This document shows positions 21,101-32,089 of a stretch of DNA of 64,000 bases, piece by piece. The notes below the pieces were generated by a model. That model searched no databases, was not told the DNA's origin, and saw only the letters and a program-made list of their open reading frames with translations. Source of the DNA: Jackrogersella multiformis (Eukaryota > Ascomycota > Sordariomycetes > Xylariales > Hypoxylaceae); contig CADCXD010000004.1 of assembly GCA_902806575.1 (NCBI GenBank), positions 3,720,001-3,784,000 of the forward strand, given 5' to 3'. Each line of letters begins with the position of its first letter. Positions within the stretch are counted from its first letter, which is position 1. A program made the position numbers and the translations under genes.

Positions 21101-21773
21101 AACTCTAGGAGAACGTATGCGCCGTTTGAAGACCCTTGAGCAAAACGACAATGCCCTCCCTCGGGCTAGGCCTGTCAGCTCAGCTTTTTCGACCGAACTT
21201 CTAAGCCAGCTAGGCGACGCATTCAAAGACCCCGAAGATAATAGCAACGGTCGGGACAAACTAAAGTCGCAGGGAAAGGAGGAAGAAGAAACATTAGGCG
21301 AACGACGTCGTCGTTTACAAGCTGAACGCGAAGCCCGCGAGCGCGCCTTGGCTGGTACGCTTCTCACTGGCGGAGCTGGTGGTGAGGCAGCAAAACAGAC
21401 GCATTCGCTTGCCGATGTTCTTGGCGCGCAGGGGTCGAAAATCCTCCTGGCCGACCCCAGGGCGGAAGCAGAGAAAGCAAAACAAGACGAAGCCGCTCGT
21501 TATAAACAAGACCAGGACATGAAATTGGCGGCACTCCGCAGCCAGATGCCTTCTAATCTTAGTACGCCGAATGTAAGCCGACCTGGAGGCTACATGGCTG
21601 GCCGGTTCAACGACGGTACTGGCGGCGGGGTTGGTCATCTCCGAACAGCCACGGCTCTAACTGGAGACATGGGAGCGGGCGGCGGCGTGATGAATACTGC
21701 TTACGGCGTGCAGATACAGGCACCAGGTCAAATGGATAGAGTGGAACGGTGGAGGCAGAGCATTCAACCATAA
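18126..21773 (+). CDS. Large, mostly disordered fungal protein of unknown function
   Basis: Uninterrupted 1215-residue frame with an ATG preceded by a pyrimidine-rich leader. Low complexity (Ser, Pro, Asp, Lys) covers roughly residues 1-800 and includes a PTARPTARP direct repeat near 520. The C-terminal third is more ordered-looking. It has LLAELHIRKQQQKLRTRPVATAFPNG followed by LLEMDTVAQIERN (about 830-870), DDTPLGLLMVVKG (~896), and three related basic units: PLSRRRDRLQG (~938), ETLGERMRRLK (~992) and ETLGERRRRLQ (~1056). The last leads into a charged, coiled-coil-like run (QAEREARERAL). There is no signal peptide or membrane segment. I do not know the family. The SP/TP-rich N-terminus and basic repeats would fit a phosphorylated scaffold at the cell cortex or in the nucleus, but that is inference. 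Confidence 0.8.
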   Translation: MAVTYGEVPQHDHDNDDDDRNHGRSSVSPSPAHRLSPMPFLPTVKSTFTPLSMDSDLYSGEGVGFGGGEYRETTEKYSQGGESHKKTDSTATIKTRASISIGSIVQSITPARATGTNRNGYGLVSPYTAPSSPSSSPPLDNAGPSLDSNHIKRNLIPKHVEVDHIHSKATGGISVGESQAKEISHQYQQDQSQLVIVKPKPIVRTASTKSVSLRHPTPDLNTRSSSYATNIAQLEAKAEKLSMTSSIEDAIRDLHEEQKRNDSRRSSILATSIGSIPEYDEPVSFPLTKPLSTTSSILDTNSAARYGGYSPAGFILSPNSSLLSNPTRLRSGSGPLSKPESEVGSPLSRHGPGKTSVRSVRSASKPTLMDIAELEPTTLTPAAMEAADKLAKESEGVDMLQIPRMEDIDLTPSAEQYGTSGAHDYWDQAVAESHNDYGHHDNRPPTPTGSTGTFEQAERAFANFDGTYCQSDVDLEDSLFMPSFSGPPADAPFLRPFNLGPPRNDEEPDQPRPPISRPTARPTARPTSYLDNETGNTMLYYPARVPLMLNLPQKLSKKPKAEARDARRSQALDETVGTDHKSGTAWLPEYLPEPAFEPLESRSETHLPVAPADSQMRPASDGQHESQVRPQSDHRPADDAARKSRISMFPSDKRKSRVPNLDGLPPQLRASAFFDLPSTELPTVQLKDGSAMATLDSILDASAKAPVSAFTDHAFAGSLGSEVYGSEKKRKSQLKRGSAVDLLEPKKRSSFLHLRKPSALSKHQESQEDRRNTIAGGTKVDETTKNGGEHGEEKQRVSGSIDGEAAPKKSEEDEGSEGELLYNGAPTTLLAELHIRKQQQKLRTRPVATAFPNGLHSTLLEMDTVAQIERNTRKGKKVNLAWEEPSMDPADNSEDDDTPLGLLMVVKGQGNDMTTAIAEINRPLGLMEQRNMEDNEPLSRRRDRLQGRDIGPMKRQSMMPLGQGLYNATSGLRAPSPQFRIHTPEEEEVEGETLGERMRRLKTLEQNDNALPRARPVSSAFSTELLSQLGDAFKDPEDNSNGRDKLKSQGKEEEETLGERRRRLQAEREARERALAGTLLTGGAGGEAAKQTHSLADVLGAQGSKILLADPRAEAEKAKQDEAARYKQDQDMKLAALRSQMPSNLSTPNVSRPGGYMAGRFNDGTGGGVGHLRTATALTGDMGAGGGVMNTAYGVQIQAPGQMDRVERWRQSIQP

Positions 21774-24395
21774 GGACCTTTCTACCCCGTACCACTAAAC
21801 CGCATCCTACTAAGCTCTCGAGAACGGTGGACTTAGCAAACCTGAATTATATTTGCTGCATTCCGCAGGCATCATATCGGCGTTCCATGATGGGTTTCAA
21901 GGGAATCTTTTTTGGATCTTGCATGGTCGGGTTCAAGGAGGAAAGCATCGGAGTTCGACAGAAAATGCACACAGAAGTGCACTAGGTACTTACCTAGGTA
22001 TATATATTTATACAGTATAATATCGGGCAAATATGTAGGTAATTAGGAGGTTGGATACACTAAGGGGCCAGTTTGGGGCGGCGGCGGCAGCACTGCGATG
22101 CATTGCATTTACATAAACGTTGTATACAAACAAACACTATATATTATAGATACAGAGGGAATACCATATTATTGAATTCGAGCCGGTTGTTAACTTGGGA
22201 ATATCCTTGGAATATCCTTGGAAGTCGAAGGGGACGTGACTTGTGTGGAGCTGGATGACGACCTAGGAGGAGGGGGTGCGCGAATAGACCACAAGGGATC
22301 AATCATATTAGTACTTACTTGGGCACCTCCTAAGGTACTTATGTACCTAGGTATGTTGACTTCTTGACTAGACGTCGTTCGGAGATATTATCCCGTTCGC
22401 GCACGGGTCTAATCGCTGAGCCGTAGCGGCACGGCGATGCCGCTATGTCGTAAAGCGGGAGAATGGTTATCGATTCTTGGATGCATATCGAACTGCAGCG
22501 CGCGAAATAGCGAGCATACGAATTGCGTATCTGCGGACTATATTGAGGGTGGTATCCTAAGTATATTTACGACTTAAAGATCTTTATTTTCCAAATTTCA
22601 TTTTATTTTATTAATATCTCATTTCTGGGTGATGTCGTTAACATTCGAGCCTCAGGCGTCGAGGACTCCGCAATTCAGGGGCTTGTAGTGGACGCTATAC
22701 CTTAGCCTCAAAAGCGAGAGCCAATCGCGCGCAAGACTACCTACTAAGCGGCTTTATTTACTCAAGGACTCGGAGTTGCCAAGTCAACATAGATCTAGGT
22801 TGACTTAATATATTTAGGGGTAGGTTACCTAGGGTATTAAGGTTTGTCTTGCAGAGGAACAAAGGGGACGGGCTTATAGCTAAGGTTCGAGTCTAGCAAG
22901 GCGGCCCGTTAACCTTATGGGTGGAGGGTTTTCTATAGATGTATGGATGTATGTACGTACTGTCACGAGACACCGCGGGTTTGCCTATTACATGTATTAT
23001 TTTGAATTATAGATATGTTCTTATTATTTATTCTTTTCGAGAAGACTATCCCATCTACCTACCTATGTACCTTGGGTAGAATTGTATGTAAGTGATGCAT
23101 ACAGACACATTATTCCCCAGTTGCATGTCTCGTACGCCCCAACCTTCTTACAATCTTACTACCCGCACATACCTAGGCGCCTAGACACCTTCCAAATGCC
23201 ATCCCATCCCTTTCGAGCTAAGATTAAGCTTAAGCTTAAGATTTAAAAATGTCTAAGACCCACTAGGTAAAAAACGCCACAGAAAGTCATCGCGGAACTT
23301 AGCTTGTCTTGTTGTCTCTAGCTACCTAGGTAGGTAGAGCTTTGATGTATACCTGCCAGCCGGTAAGTAAGCAAGTAAGCAACAATAGGGGGATAAACGG
23401 TGGGGTATAGGTCCTATTTGCTCGTAACGGCTGCTCTGTGTCTATCTGATCTATACTGGTAAAGCAAAACAAGAAGACAAGAAGAACACACATCAACTCC
23501 CAGCGTAGTCAGTTAGTCAGTCAGCCAGTCCCCAGCAGAATTCTCGCGCTTGGTTGGACTCGGCGCTAAGATGAGCCAAAGCACGACATCGCTCCTCCCG
23601 AGAAGGCATCCATCGCATCATATCGACCAATGTAAAGATTTCTCTTAACTAGCAGAGACCGATTCAACGCACGTCTCGCGCCCCAACAAAACCCAACTCG
23701 ATCCGGAATCATGCGATGCAGACTGGACTCGTCGCGGGGTCCTGGCAACCGGGAGCGCAAAAAAAGAAGAGAAAAAAAAAGAAGGGGGGGAAAGCTCCAG
23801 CTAACCGTCGACTGGAATGCGTCCCGCGCCCCCAGCGAGAACTCTAGCCACCCTGCGCCAAATATGCTGGGCAGCGCTGCATTTTTAGCGGCATTGCGTT
23901 CGTTCGTTCGACCGCAGTTTGGTATTTAGACTTTGTGCTTTTCCCCATCAAGCTTTCGCCGCCTCCTAAAGCATATAAGGTAGGTATATATATAGGTACC
24001 TAGGTAGGTATATGTGTGGTTAGAGTTATGGCTATAGATATAAACTCCTTGCGCCTCTCCTAAGCTAGCTGTTAGACTCCGAGCGCCTCTGTTTCTTTTT
24101 CGAGTAGGCGTGGTCGTCCTAACAACCCTCCATTTGTATTTCCCCCTTTCTTCGCAGCTACCGCCTACCTAGCAGTAGACGAAGAGGTATTCATTCATTC
24201 TTTTATCAATTCTTGCTTGACTGCTTGCTTCTCCTGAGGAGCTACATAGCCGCTGAGATAGCTAGCTAGCTTTCTTTCCTTCTGTCTGTCTTCATCAAAG
24301 ATCGATATATACCATATATACATATATTCCCCCATAACAGCGCAAAACATCACATACTTCCACCAGCACCACCACCGCCGACGCAGCATCTCGCG
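21774..24395. other. 2.6-kb intergenic region upstream of the chitinase
   Basis: AT-rich with TACCTAGGTA palindromes at 21985, 22343, 23322 and 23995 and a tandem GGAATATCCTT pair near 22199-22222. Polypurine DNA occurs at 23755-23800. A 72-codon frame at 23711-23929 has no features. No gene was called. Confidence 0.5.
24302..24328 (+). promoter_or_regulatory. TATA-rich element before the chitinase
   Basis: GATATATACCATATATACATATATT lies about 70-95 nt upstream of the chitinase ATG, a plausible TATA region for a strongly induced secreted-enzyme gene. Position and composition are the only evidence. Confidence 0.4.
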
Positions 24396-25466
24396 ATGTT
24401 CCGATCCCCCGTCCTCGTCTTCGCGGCCAACCTGCTGCTCCTGTGGGCGTCGGGCGCGCTCGCGGGCTACGACGCCGGCGCCACGGACAACATCGCCATC
24501 TACTGGGGGCAGAACTCGGCGGGCGCGGTGGACGCGGGGCGGTCGCAGAAGACGCTGGCGGAGTACTGCACCAGCGCCTCTGTCGACGTCATCCCCATCG
24601 CCTTCCTCGCCAACTTCGACCCCATCCGCCTCGACCTGACCAACATGGCCCACGACGCCGCCATCGGCCAGGAGGTCGCCGCCTGCCAGGCCGCCGGCAA
24701 GACCGTGCTGCTGAGCATCGGCGGCGCCATGTTCAACGCCGGGCCCGCCACCCCGCAGCAGGCCCAGTACCTCGCCGACCAGGTCTGGGCCATGTTCGGG
24801 CCGCCCGGCGGCGGCGCGCTCGCCCCGCGCCCCTTTGGCGACGCCGTCGTCGACGGCTTCGACCTGGACATCGAGGCGCCGCTGTCCAACATCGCGCCCT
24901 TCGCGGCGCGGCTGCGCCAGCACATCGACGCGGCCAGCGGCGGGGGGCAGGGCCGCAGGTTCTACCTCGCCGCGGCGCCGCAGTGCCCGTTCCCCGACGC
25001 CAACAACCAGGCGCTATTGCACGGCGAGGAGGCCGTGGCCTTCGACTTCGTCATGGTGCAGTTCTACAACAACGCCAAGTGCGACATCCGGGTGTTCGGG
25101 GCGTCGGGCTTCAACATGGACCAGTGGGACCGGTGGGCGCGCGGGAGCAAGAACCCGGGCGCCAAGGTGTTCCTGGGGGTGCCGGGGGGCCCGACGGCGG
25201 TGACGGCGTCGGAGAAGGCCAGCTACAAGGAGCCGGGGCAGCTGGCGCCGGTGATCGCGTACAGCAAGCGGTTCGCCAGCTTCGCCGGCGTCATGATCTG
25301 GGATATGTCGCAGGTGTGGGCCAACCCGGGCTTCCTAGACGCCGTGGCCGCCGAGGTCAAGTGCCCGCCCGCGGCCGCCGACGGCACCGCGCGCCTGTCC
25401 AACAAGGCGTCCGTGAAGGGGGCGCGGCGGACGCACCAGCGCGAGTGGAGAGGCGTGGGGGTGTAG
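24396..25466 (+). CDS. Secreted class III chitinase (glycoside hydrolase family 18)
   Basis: Intronless, 356 residues. Residues 1-23 are a signal peptide ending ALAG. The mature start NIAIYWGQNSAG is typical of hevamine-like (class III) chitinases. LLSIGGA (~105-111) is the substrate-binding SxGG strand. The catalytic motif DGFDLDIE places Asp153, Asp156, Asp158 and the proton donor Glu160 correctly, so hydrolysis of chitin by substrate-assisted catalysis is expected. MVQFYNN and GVMIWDMSQ mark later barrel strands. Length fits a bare catalytic domain, with no chitin-binding module or GPI signal; the tail is short and basic (GARRTHQREW). Roles could be wall remodelling or attack on other fungi and insects. 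The gene is very GC-rich against its AT-rich flanks, and this creates long frames in other registers. Confidence 0.93.
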   Translation: MFRSPVLVFAANLLLLWASGALAGYDAGATDNIAIYWGQNSAGAVDAGRSQKTLAEYCTSASVDVIPIAFLANFDPIRLDLTNMAHDAAIGQEVAACQAAGKTVLLSIGGAMFNAGPATPQQAQYLADQVWAMFGPPGGGALAPRPFGDAVVDGFDLDIEAPLSNIAPFAARLRQHIDAASGGGQGRRFYLAAAPQCPFPDANNQALLHGEEAVAFDFVMVQFYNNAKCDIRVFGASGFNMDQWDRWARGSKNPGAKVFLGVPGGPTAVTASEKASYKEPGQLAPVIAYSKRFASFAGVMIWDMSQVWANPGFLDAVAAEVKCPPAAADGTARLSNKASVKGARRTHQREWRGVGV

Positions 25467-25998
25467 AAAGGAAGAATGAAAGAAATAGAAAGAGAAACAG
25501 AGACAGGGTACGCGAATCCACTGATCGGGGAAATTTCGTATAGATATTTCGTCTATCATTGAGCTCGACGTGCGGGCGTGAAGGCCGGAACACTTAGGTC
25601 GGGAAAATCGCAGGATGCTCTCCTTCGACGGCGGTGATTTATCGAAGAGATATCATCTGGCGGGACCCGGCGCATATGGTTTTGAGCCATATATTAGAAT
25701 TCCTATACATTATATTGGTTGGAGGGGGGCACCATTCTGGCTATCTGCAGGATATAGTTAGAAGGAGGGAGTCCATAGATATCCGGATTCGCCGATTAGA
25801 GGCGGGTTAAATTTCATCGTATAGATAGACGTGGGAATTAATGTAATTAGACAAAACCAAACTAGACTTACTATCTTATTCATGAAGATCATCCCGCTCT
25901 TGAACAATAGGTTTCTTTTGAATATGTTGTCGTGGCTAGCAAATTTGGGGAAAACTATTGATCTGGCACCAAGGCCATTCTCAGTCAACCTCCGCATC
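25467..25998. other. Convergent 3' spacer between chitinase and ABC transporter
   Basis: About 530 bp, AT-rich after 25660, holding the 3' untranslated ends of both convergent genes. The two frames here (25758-25997 and 25831-26247) read across the spacer and have no family features. Confidence 0.5.
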
Positions 25999-28900
25999 TT
26001 ACCCCCTATTCGCTTGTCTCCACAATTCTCTGAACTGAGAACCGTCCGTCTCTACCAAGACTCGTGGACGGCCGCTCTCAACGACGGACCCCTTGTCCAT
26101 GACCACGACAGTGTCGAACCCGAGCACCATATCCAACCTATGGCTCACCATAACAGTTGTATATTCTTTGAATTCGTCACTGATAATGCTTTGCATTGCC
26201 TTATCCGTGTCTTGGTCCACGCTGGAGCTGACCTCGTCCAGAAGTAGGATACCGCCAAGCTCCACGCCTTTCTCTCCGAATTCGGATTGTAGTTGCTTCA
26301 GCCTGACCCGCCGTCTCAAGATTGCGCGGGCGAGATTGAACAACTGCCTTTGGCCTCCCGAAAGGGTGTCCGCGGACATCCCGGCCGCAAGACCGCCGCG
26401 CTCGTCGATGAAGTCCCAAAGGTTCACAGTGTCAAGAACGGCACGACACTCATCTTTAGTAGAGACATTGAATGGGTCTAGGTTAGTTTGGAAAGAGGTG
26501 CCGTCGGGCAAGAACACGGGTTCCTGGGGTACGGCAATGATACACTGGCGAAGAATGGCGCGATCGATTTTGTGCAGTGGGATGTCGTCGATTGTGATAT
26601 TTTGGGCGCAAGATGCGATAGGGTCGAGTAGACGGAGGAGGAGGAGGATCGTGGAAGATTTACCGCTGTATCGGGGAGTTTAACGTTAGTATTATTCGCA
26701 TATCGAGTATTATGGGAGACGAATTACCTTCCGCTTCGACCACAGATGGCGACTTTCTCGCGAGGAGCAATGGAGAGGTTCAGATCTTTTAAGGCAAGAT
26801 GTTGAAGGCCTTCAGCGTCAACGTCAGTGCTACTGCTTGACTCTTCGGAAGGCTTGTAATGATCATCTCTTTTAAGAGAATTAGCATATCTCTCAAGTTG
26901 GGGATGCCGATTATCTTACGTGTAAGATGCCGAAACCCCATCGATTCGGATGCTCCCCCTTGTAGGCCACTCTGCTGGAGGCACTACGTTCTCTCCTTCT
27001 AGACTCTCGGATCTAACCCTCTCGCCAAAACTCTTTAGTCGACTAATAGCACCAATAGACGTCTCAAGTGCAGTATATGTGCGAACCATGAAGGAAAGAT
27101 TGGTGCCAAAAGTCATCAACGTGATTAAACTGGCACCTGTAAATGCTCGGTTCGAATGTAGCTGTGTAGCAAGGGTAACTACAACGAGAGCAAGCCCTGC
27201 AACCACAATTTGAAGAATGAAGCCAAGCCAGCGCTGTATCATAGCAAGGAGATACGCTGGCCTCTGCGATGTATCGAGGTGTTTGTTGTTAAGCTCAATA
27301 CCATCTTGAACCCAGCCGAAGGCACGGAAAGTTGCGATTCCTTTGATTGTATCGATGAAATGTGAGCTATACCTTGTCAGAATTTCCAATAGCAGATATC
27401 ACAGGATTCGAGGACCTACTATAGGGGACTCTTAGCTTCAAGATCTAAGAGACGGATCTGGCGGGAGGTCCGAAGATAGAACTTCTGTATACCATAAATA
27501 ATCACGATTAGGAAGGGATAAGCAATTGCCAGAAATGGCGACGACGTGGCTATCACTGCGGCCATCCCTAGGCATTCAAAGCCTTCGAGCACAACGTTCA
27601 AGAACGATTGAGGGAGCTCTCCGTCGATGAGGGTCATGTCTTGCGAAAAGAGATTCGTTACGACGCCGGTATCGGTAGTGGTGAAGAAGCTGAGCGGCGC
27701 GTTGATGACCGTTCTCAGAGCTTCCTTGTGAAGCCTGGCTCCGGACACACTAATCATCGTTCTAAAACAGACCAGGCAGACGAAAAACAGGGAAGCTAGT
27801 GTCATTATCTGGAAGAACCCATATAGGCCGATGTAGAACGAGTCCGAGCGGAGAGGATGCGTTGATGTCACATCTTCAGACCATAATTTCAACCAGATAG
27901 TGGTAAAATTAGAGAAAAAGCCCCATCCAAGACCGAAAAAGACAATGGACATGACAATAATCATGCTGACTCGCGAGAAGTAATGGCCGTATACTGCTGT
28001 GTCGCCTATCATTCGCCCCTGTTCTTCCACAGCGCCGAAGACCTTAGTCTTGGTTATGGGGACAGCTGGTAATTCTCTCTGGGGGGTAGATATCTCAGCG
28101 GCCAGATATTGGACATCATCACCTGATTGCGCAGTGAGAAGCTCTTTGACTCCGAGGCTCTGAACGTAGCTTTTATTTACCATCAGATCAGGGAACGAAC
28201 CTTGCTCCACTAGACTTCCATCAGACCCAAGAGCAATGATGTGGTCTGCAGATGGCAAATGCTTGACAGAGTGCGTACAAAGCACGGCTGTCACGTTCCT
28301 CCGACGGAGAAGTCCATCGCGAGAGAATATCATGCGGTAAACTTGCTCCTCGGTGTCAGCATCAAGACCACTCAAAACATCATCGAAGACGAGAAAGTCC
28401 GAGTCGACATAAAGTGCTCTCGCGATCGATACCCGTTGCTTCTGGCCGCCACTTAATGCTATACCGTTACTCCCGACCGTAGTCTCGTCACCACGCGGTA
28501 GAACAGCTAGATCAGGTCCTAGCATGGTAGCCTCAATGGCCTCATTGTACCGAATTTGGTCGAACTTTGCATAGCCCACGATATTATCTCGCACCGTGGC
28601 ATTCGACAAGTAGGGTGTTTGGTCACAGTAACCGATCTTGCCGGAGAAAGGACCCATGAAGACTTGCCCGTCTGCGATAGGGGTTTCGCCCAGTAAGGCT
28701 TTGCATAGCGTCGATTTACCCGATGCGATAGGACCGACCACGATCGTAAGACGCGAGCTTGGAATATCGACATTGATACTTTTCAGGCACGGTTTACCGC
28801 TTTGCCAACCAAAGCTCCCATCCGAGATTTTTATTAGAGGTAGGATTTCAATTTTCTCGCCTTCATTTTCATGTTTCTTCATACCATCCGCCGACGCGCC

Positions 28901-30670
28901 CAATGACGTCCGGAATTCAACCCGCTCATCTTGTTCTAGGAACGTCTGGATTCTTTGCAGGCAGGTGAGACCAGCAAGAAGGCTTGGGAAAAGCTGGAAG
29001 AGTACCACTAGGGGGTTTGATAATAGGAGTATGTAGGAGACCGACGTGAAGATGGTAGTCACGTCAAGAGTTTGGTATGCGAAAGTAAAAGCCATGACGG
29101 GTGAGATGCAGAGCGGTGTGTATCCGAGAATAGCAGAGAAAACGATAGTCATTCGGAATTTCGCTCCTGTTTTAAGCTCGTCGACGCGCATACTCTGGAT
29201 TGACTCCTCGACCGGAGCAGCGAGTCCGGATATCTTGAGATGTTTCATTTGTCCAATAACATTGGCCGTCAAACCTATCCTTTTCTGGATTTTCTCCATC
29301 CATTCTTTTTGCCATGGCCCGGTGAATCTTCCTAGGAAAGATAACAAGATGACGCAGCAAAGAACGACGACTACAGGAGCTGCAGCGGCCGCACCGATTT
29401 GGCGTGAAAGCAGCCAACAGGCCAATCCGACCTCGATCGTGTTTGCCCAGAATTCGTGAATGTTCAAAAATCCTCTGAGGATTCGCTCGATGTCTGCGCT
29501 CATAAGAGTGAGAGCTGCCGAATTATCATCGGTGGTGATCTTAGCTTCTATTGTCTTCATATACACGGAGCTCGCTAGCGCTCCTCGGGCCATGTACATG
29601 ACACGTTCTTGTAGATACCAATAAATGGCCGAGGATATTGCTATTCCAGTGTATATTAGGATACTTGCACCAATGAGACCGTACCCGACATTTCGCGAAG
29701 CTTCCTCTGAGGACAGTTGAAGATAGCTCAGCAGCGTGTTGATAAGAAATGGCTGACAGAATTGAAAGCCAGTCATGGCAATACGTGGTCCAACGGGGAG
29801 TAGTAATGGGACTGCTAGGGCCCTCGCCAGAGCTTTGGCAAGACCATTCCTTTGGCCAGGATTTCGTAGAGCCTTGATACTCTTGGCAAGTTTAATTTGT
29901 AACTGCTCTGAAGTCATACTTTGGTCGAGAGGATACAGGTCATCAATGGTCAACACCTTTTTGTAACCCCTTATAAATAGCCGATTGAGCCACAAGAAGG
30001 CCCCAAGACCAAATGAACCACTAGTTTCTTCAGGGCTGTGCTCCTTAGCATTCCACCGAACCCATTTTGACTTGTTTCGAGACTCAAGAACAAGCAGAAG
30101 GGCTTTTATAGACACAGAAGCGGTGAATACGCGAGAGAATGTGATCTCGTCGTAGTTGGTCGATGCTAACCAGAGAGTGCGAGTCTGAGCAACGTCTAGA
30201 AGGATAGTGATGAAGAGATAAACCTCGAGCAGGTTGGACGGTCGCGGTGAACGTGAGTGTTCTAAGTGAGAGACGACAATCATGCAAATAGCAGACACAA
30301 ATGCTAACGCCGACGAGGAAACGAAGAAAGCCTTCAAGTTCTGGGTTTTCAAACCACTCAACACGAGTAGTGTTAATTGGAGTATAGTATAAATACAAAT
30401 AGCAGTCTAGAATCCATTTAGCTATTATCTCCTATAATAGACGGTATTCCATACAGATTTTATGGTTCGCAAGGCAGCGCCGCCCACAATTGCGGGTTTA
30501 TGGGCGAGGAATACAATCCGCGGAAGACAGATAGCGATGAAGACGGCGGTCGGAATGAGGGCGAAGAAAATCTTCTCAAACACAATAGTGAAGTCGAAGT
30601 CGCCGCGGCATCCTTGGACGGTTGGTCCGAAACCCTCGTCGTCGAGACATCCCGAAAAGTCCATCGTCAT
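25999..30670 (-). CDS. ABCC-type (MRP/CFTR-like) full ABC transporter
   Basis: Five exons (complement of 30455..30670, 27420..30406, 26920..27366, 26728..26868, 25999..26665) give 1485 residues in the order TMD0-TMD1-NBD1-TMD2-NBD2. The start MTMDFSGCLDDEGFGP resembles fungal multidrug ABCC proteins. NBD1 has Walker A GPIASGKST (~630), signature LSGGQKQRVS (~722) and Walker B LVFDDVLSG, with Asp in place of the catalytic Glu, as usual for the degenerate ABCC site. NBD2 has GRSGSGKSS (~1260), LSGGQRQL (~1363), LLLDEVSSS with Glu, and the H-loop VSHRLD, so one competent ATPase site is expected. It probably exports drugs, conjugates or metabolites at the plasma or vacuolar membrane. Introns are 48-62 nt, and one interrupts Walker A of NBD2. 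The PaxU-like gene lies directly upstream on the same strand. Confidence 0.92.
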
Positions 30671-31151
30671 ATAACCAGCCTCCAAATTGGCCCAATCGAC
30701 TCTTGCGTTGCTTGGTTTGTTTATCACTCCGGAACAGAAACAAGATAGTGTTGACTATGAACCAGAGTTCCGGCTTCGACCTTGGCGGTCAGTTTCTATG
30801 TAAACCGTGGTTTGAGTCATAATTGCATTGATAGGTGATGCTGACATTTTGTTGTTGCATTAGGTTAGGTTAGCAAGACCTGCATGTAAGATGCATCCCT
30901 GACCTGACCTGACCCTAACCCTGACCCCTCTCTCCTGTATAAAATACCTGCCTATCGTGACGTTAGGTCAATCACGTATGATTTTAGATTGTAGCTATCA
31001 AAAGTTAGTAATCATATCAAGGATTTATAGATTATTCGTAGGGTGATAGCGCATTAGACTTATCTTACCATCGTACTCTAATTGGTCTCGAAATCTTAAG
31101 GCTGGATCTTATTCGCTCACTCGCATTGGATATGTATGCTGCCTAGGGAGG
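30671..31151. other. Spacer between the PaxU-like gene and the ABC transporter
   Basis: About 480 bp, the promoter of the transporter and 3' flank of the hydrolase. It contains GACCTGACCTGACCCTAACCCTGACCCC at 30900-30927, a degenerate telomere-like stretch with one exact CCCTAACCCT. Confidence 0.45.
30900..30927. repeat. Degenerate telomere-like repeat
   Basis: GACCTGACCTGACCCTAACCCTGACCCC contains one exact CCCTAACCCT among variants; second telomere-like trace in the window. Confidence 0.5.
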
Positions 31152-32089
31152 TTAAGGCTTCATGATAGCTTTGTTCCAAGTTTCGGTGACAATCTTCCAG
31201 TATCGGTCGCCGTCGGTTCTCATATGTGATACGTGAGGACTACCTTCAAACAACTCTTTCCGCACTACCAGCCCCTTCGCCGCGGCCTGCTCTACGTGCT
31301 TCTCCACATGCCTCCGCTCAACGATGGCATCAGCCGTCCCATAGATATACGAGCGGTTGGTCTGCTTGATTAGATCCAAGTCGTTGTGGATCCTACAATT
31401 CTTGGTAAAGAAATCTTCGCCAAATATTATGCTCAAGGGATTGTACAGAATCCAAAGAAAGGCGATGAAGGCAGTGACGAAGGGTGCCGCGACAAGCCGA
31501 GCGAGACCTGCTGGAAAGTTGATGATATATGCGCTATATAACGAGGGAAATGAATATTGCCCCGGGCATGAGTCGTATACCGCTGCGTGAAGTGGAAAGG
31601 CCTGACCCGTCTCAGTTCGGAACAGCTGATACAGTATCTGCATAGTGCATGTTCCACCATTCGATAACATATGCTACGTGTATGTTAGAATCAAGGAAGA
31701 TATGAGGCTATAAGATTTGTATACTTCGTACATACCACAAGTATCTCAGGCTGCGTGGGAGACGCCGACAGGACTCCGGATTCGATATGGGATCGAATAT
31801 AGGCGATGGCAGGCTCAACAGACTTTCGTACGGATGATGCAAATAGCGACTGCTTGAACACAATTTTGACAAGTAATATTTTGGACGTGGGATAAATGGC
31901 CTGGTACCGTGCAATGTACTTGGCGATGTGTATGTCTCGCGCATCCAGCCACGAGGCAGTCAAGATGAGCTTCGGGGCTTCTAGACCGGTAGGCTGGCGA
32001 GTATCCGTTGTCTCGGGTTCGTAGAAAGATACGAAGGGCGATAATTTCTTCATCATCGAAAGTGGTCTAGTAGGTTGGTTCGATGCCAT
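31152..32089 (-). CDS. PaxU-like DUF829 alpha/beta-hydrolase-fold protein
   Basis: Two exons (complement of 31736..32089 and 31152..31673) with a 62-nt phase-0 intron give 291 residues. Family signs are the opening strand LILTASWLDARDIHIAKYI, KILLVK, then EILVHMLSNGGTCTM across the splice junction. That last stretch holds the Ser elbow region (SNGG) of the DUF829/TMEM53 group. A hydrophobic stretch around FVTAFIAFLWIL may be a membrane-associated helix. The end IYGTADAIVERRHVEKHVEQA holds the usual late Asp of this fold. PaxU of the paxilline cluster is a member, but its chemistry is not settled and most homologues lie outside clusters. It may be co-expressed with the transporter, since both lie in tandem. 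Confidence 0.85.

Noticed and set aside
22880..22915. GGTTCGAGTC resembling a tRNA B-box
   Set aside because: No acceptor or D-arm can be folded around it.
24195..24923. 242-codon minus-strand frame
   Set aside because: Antisense to the chitinase 5' half; low-complexity composition caused by high GC.
24443..25543. 366-codon frame overlapping the chitinase
   Set aside because: Arg/Gly-rich out-of-frame reading of the chitinase; no signal peptide or motif.
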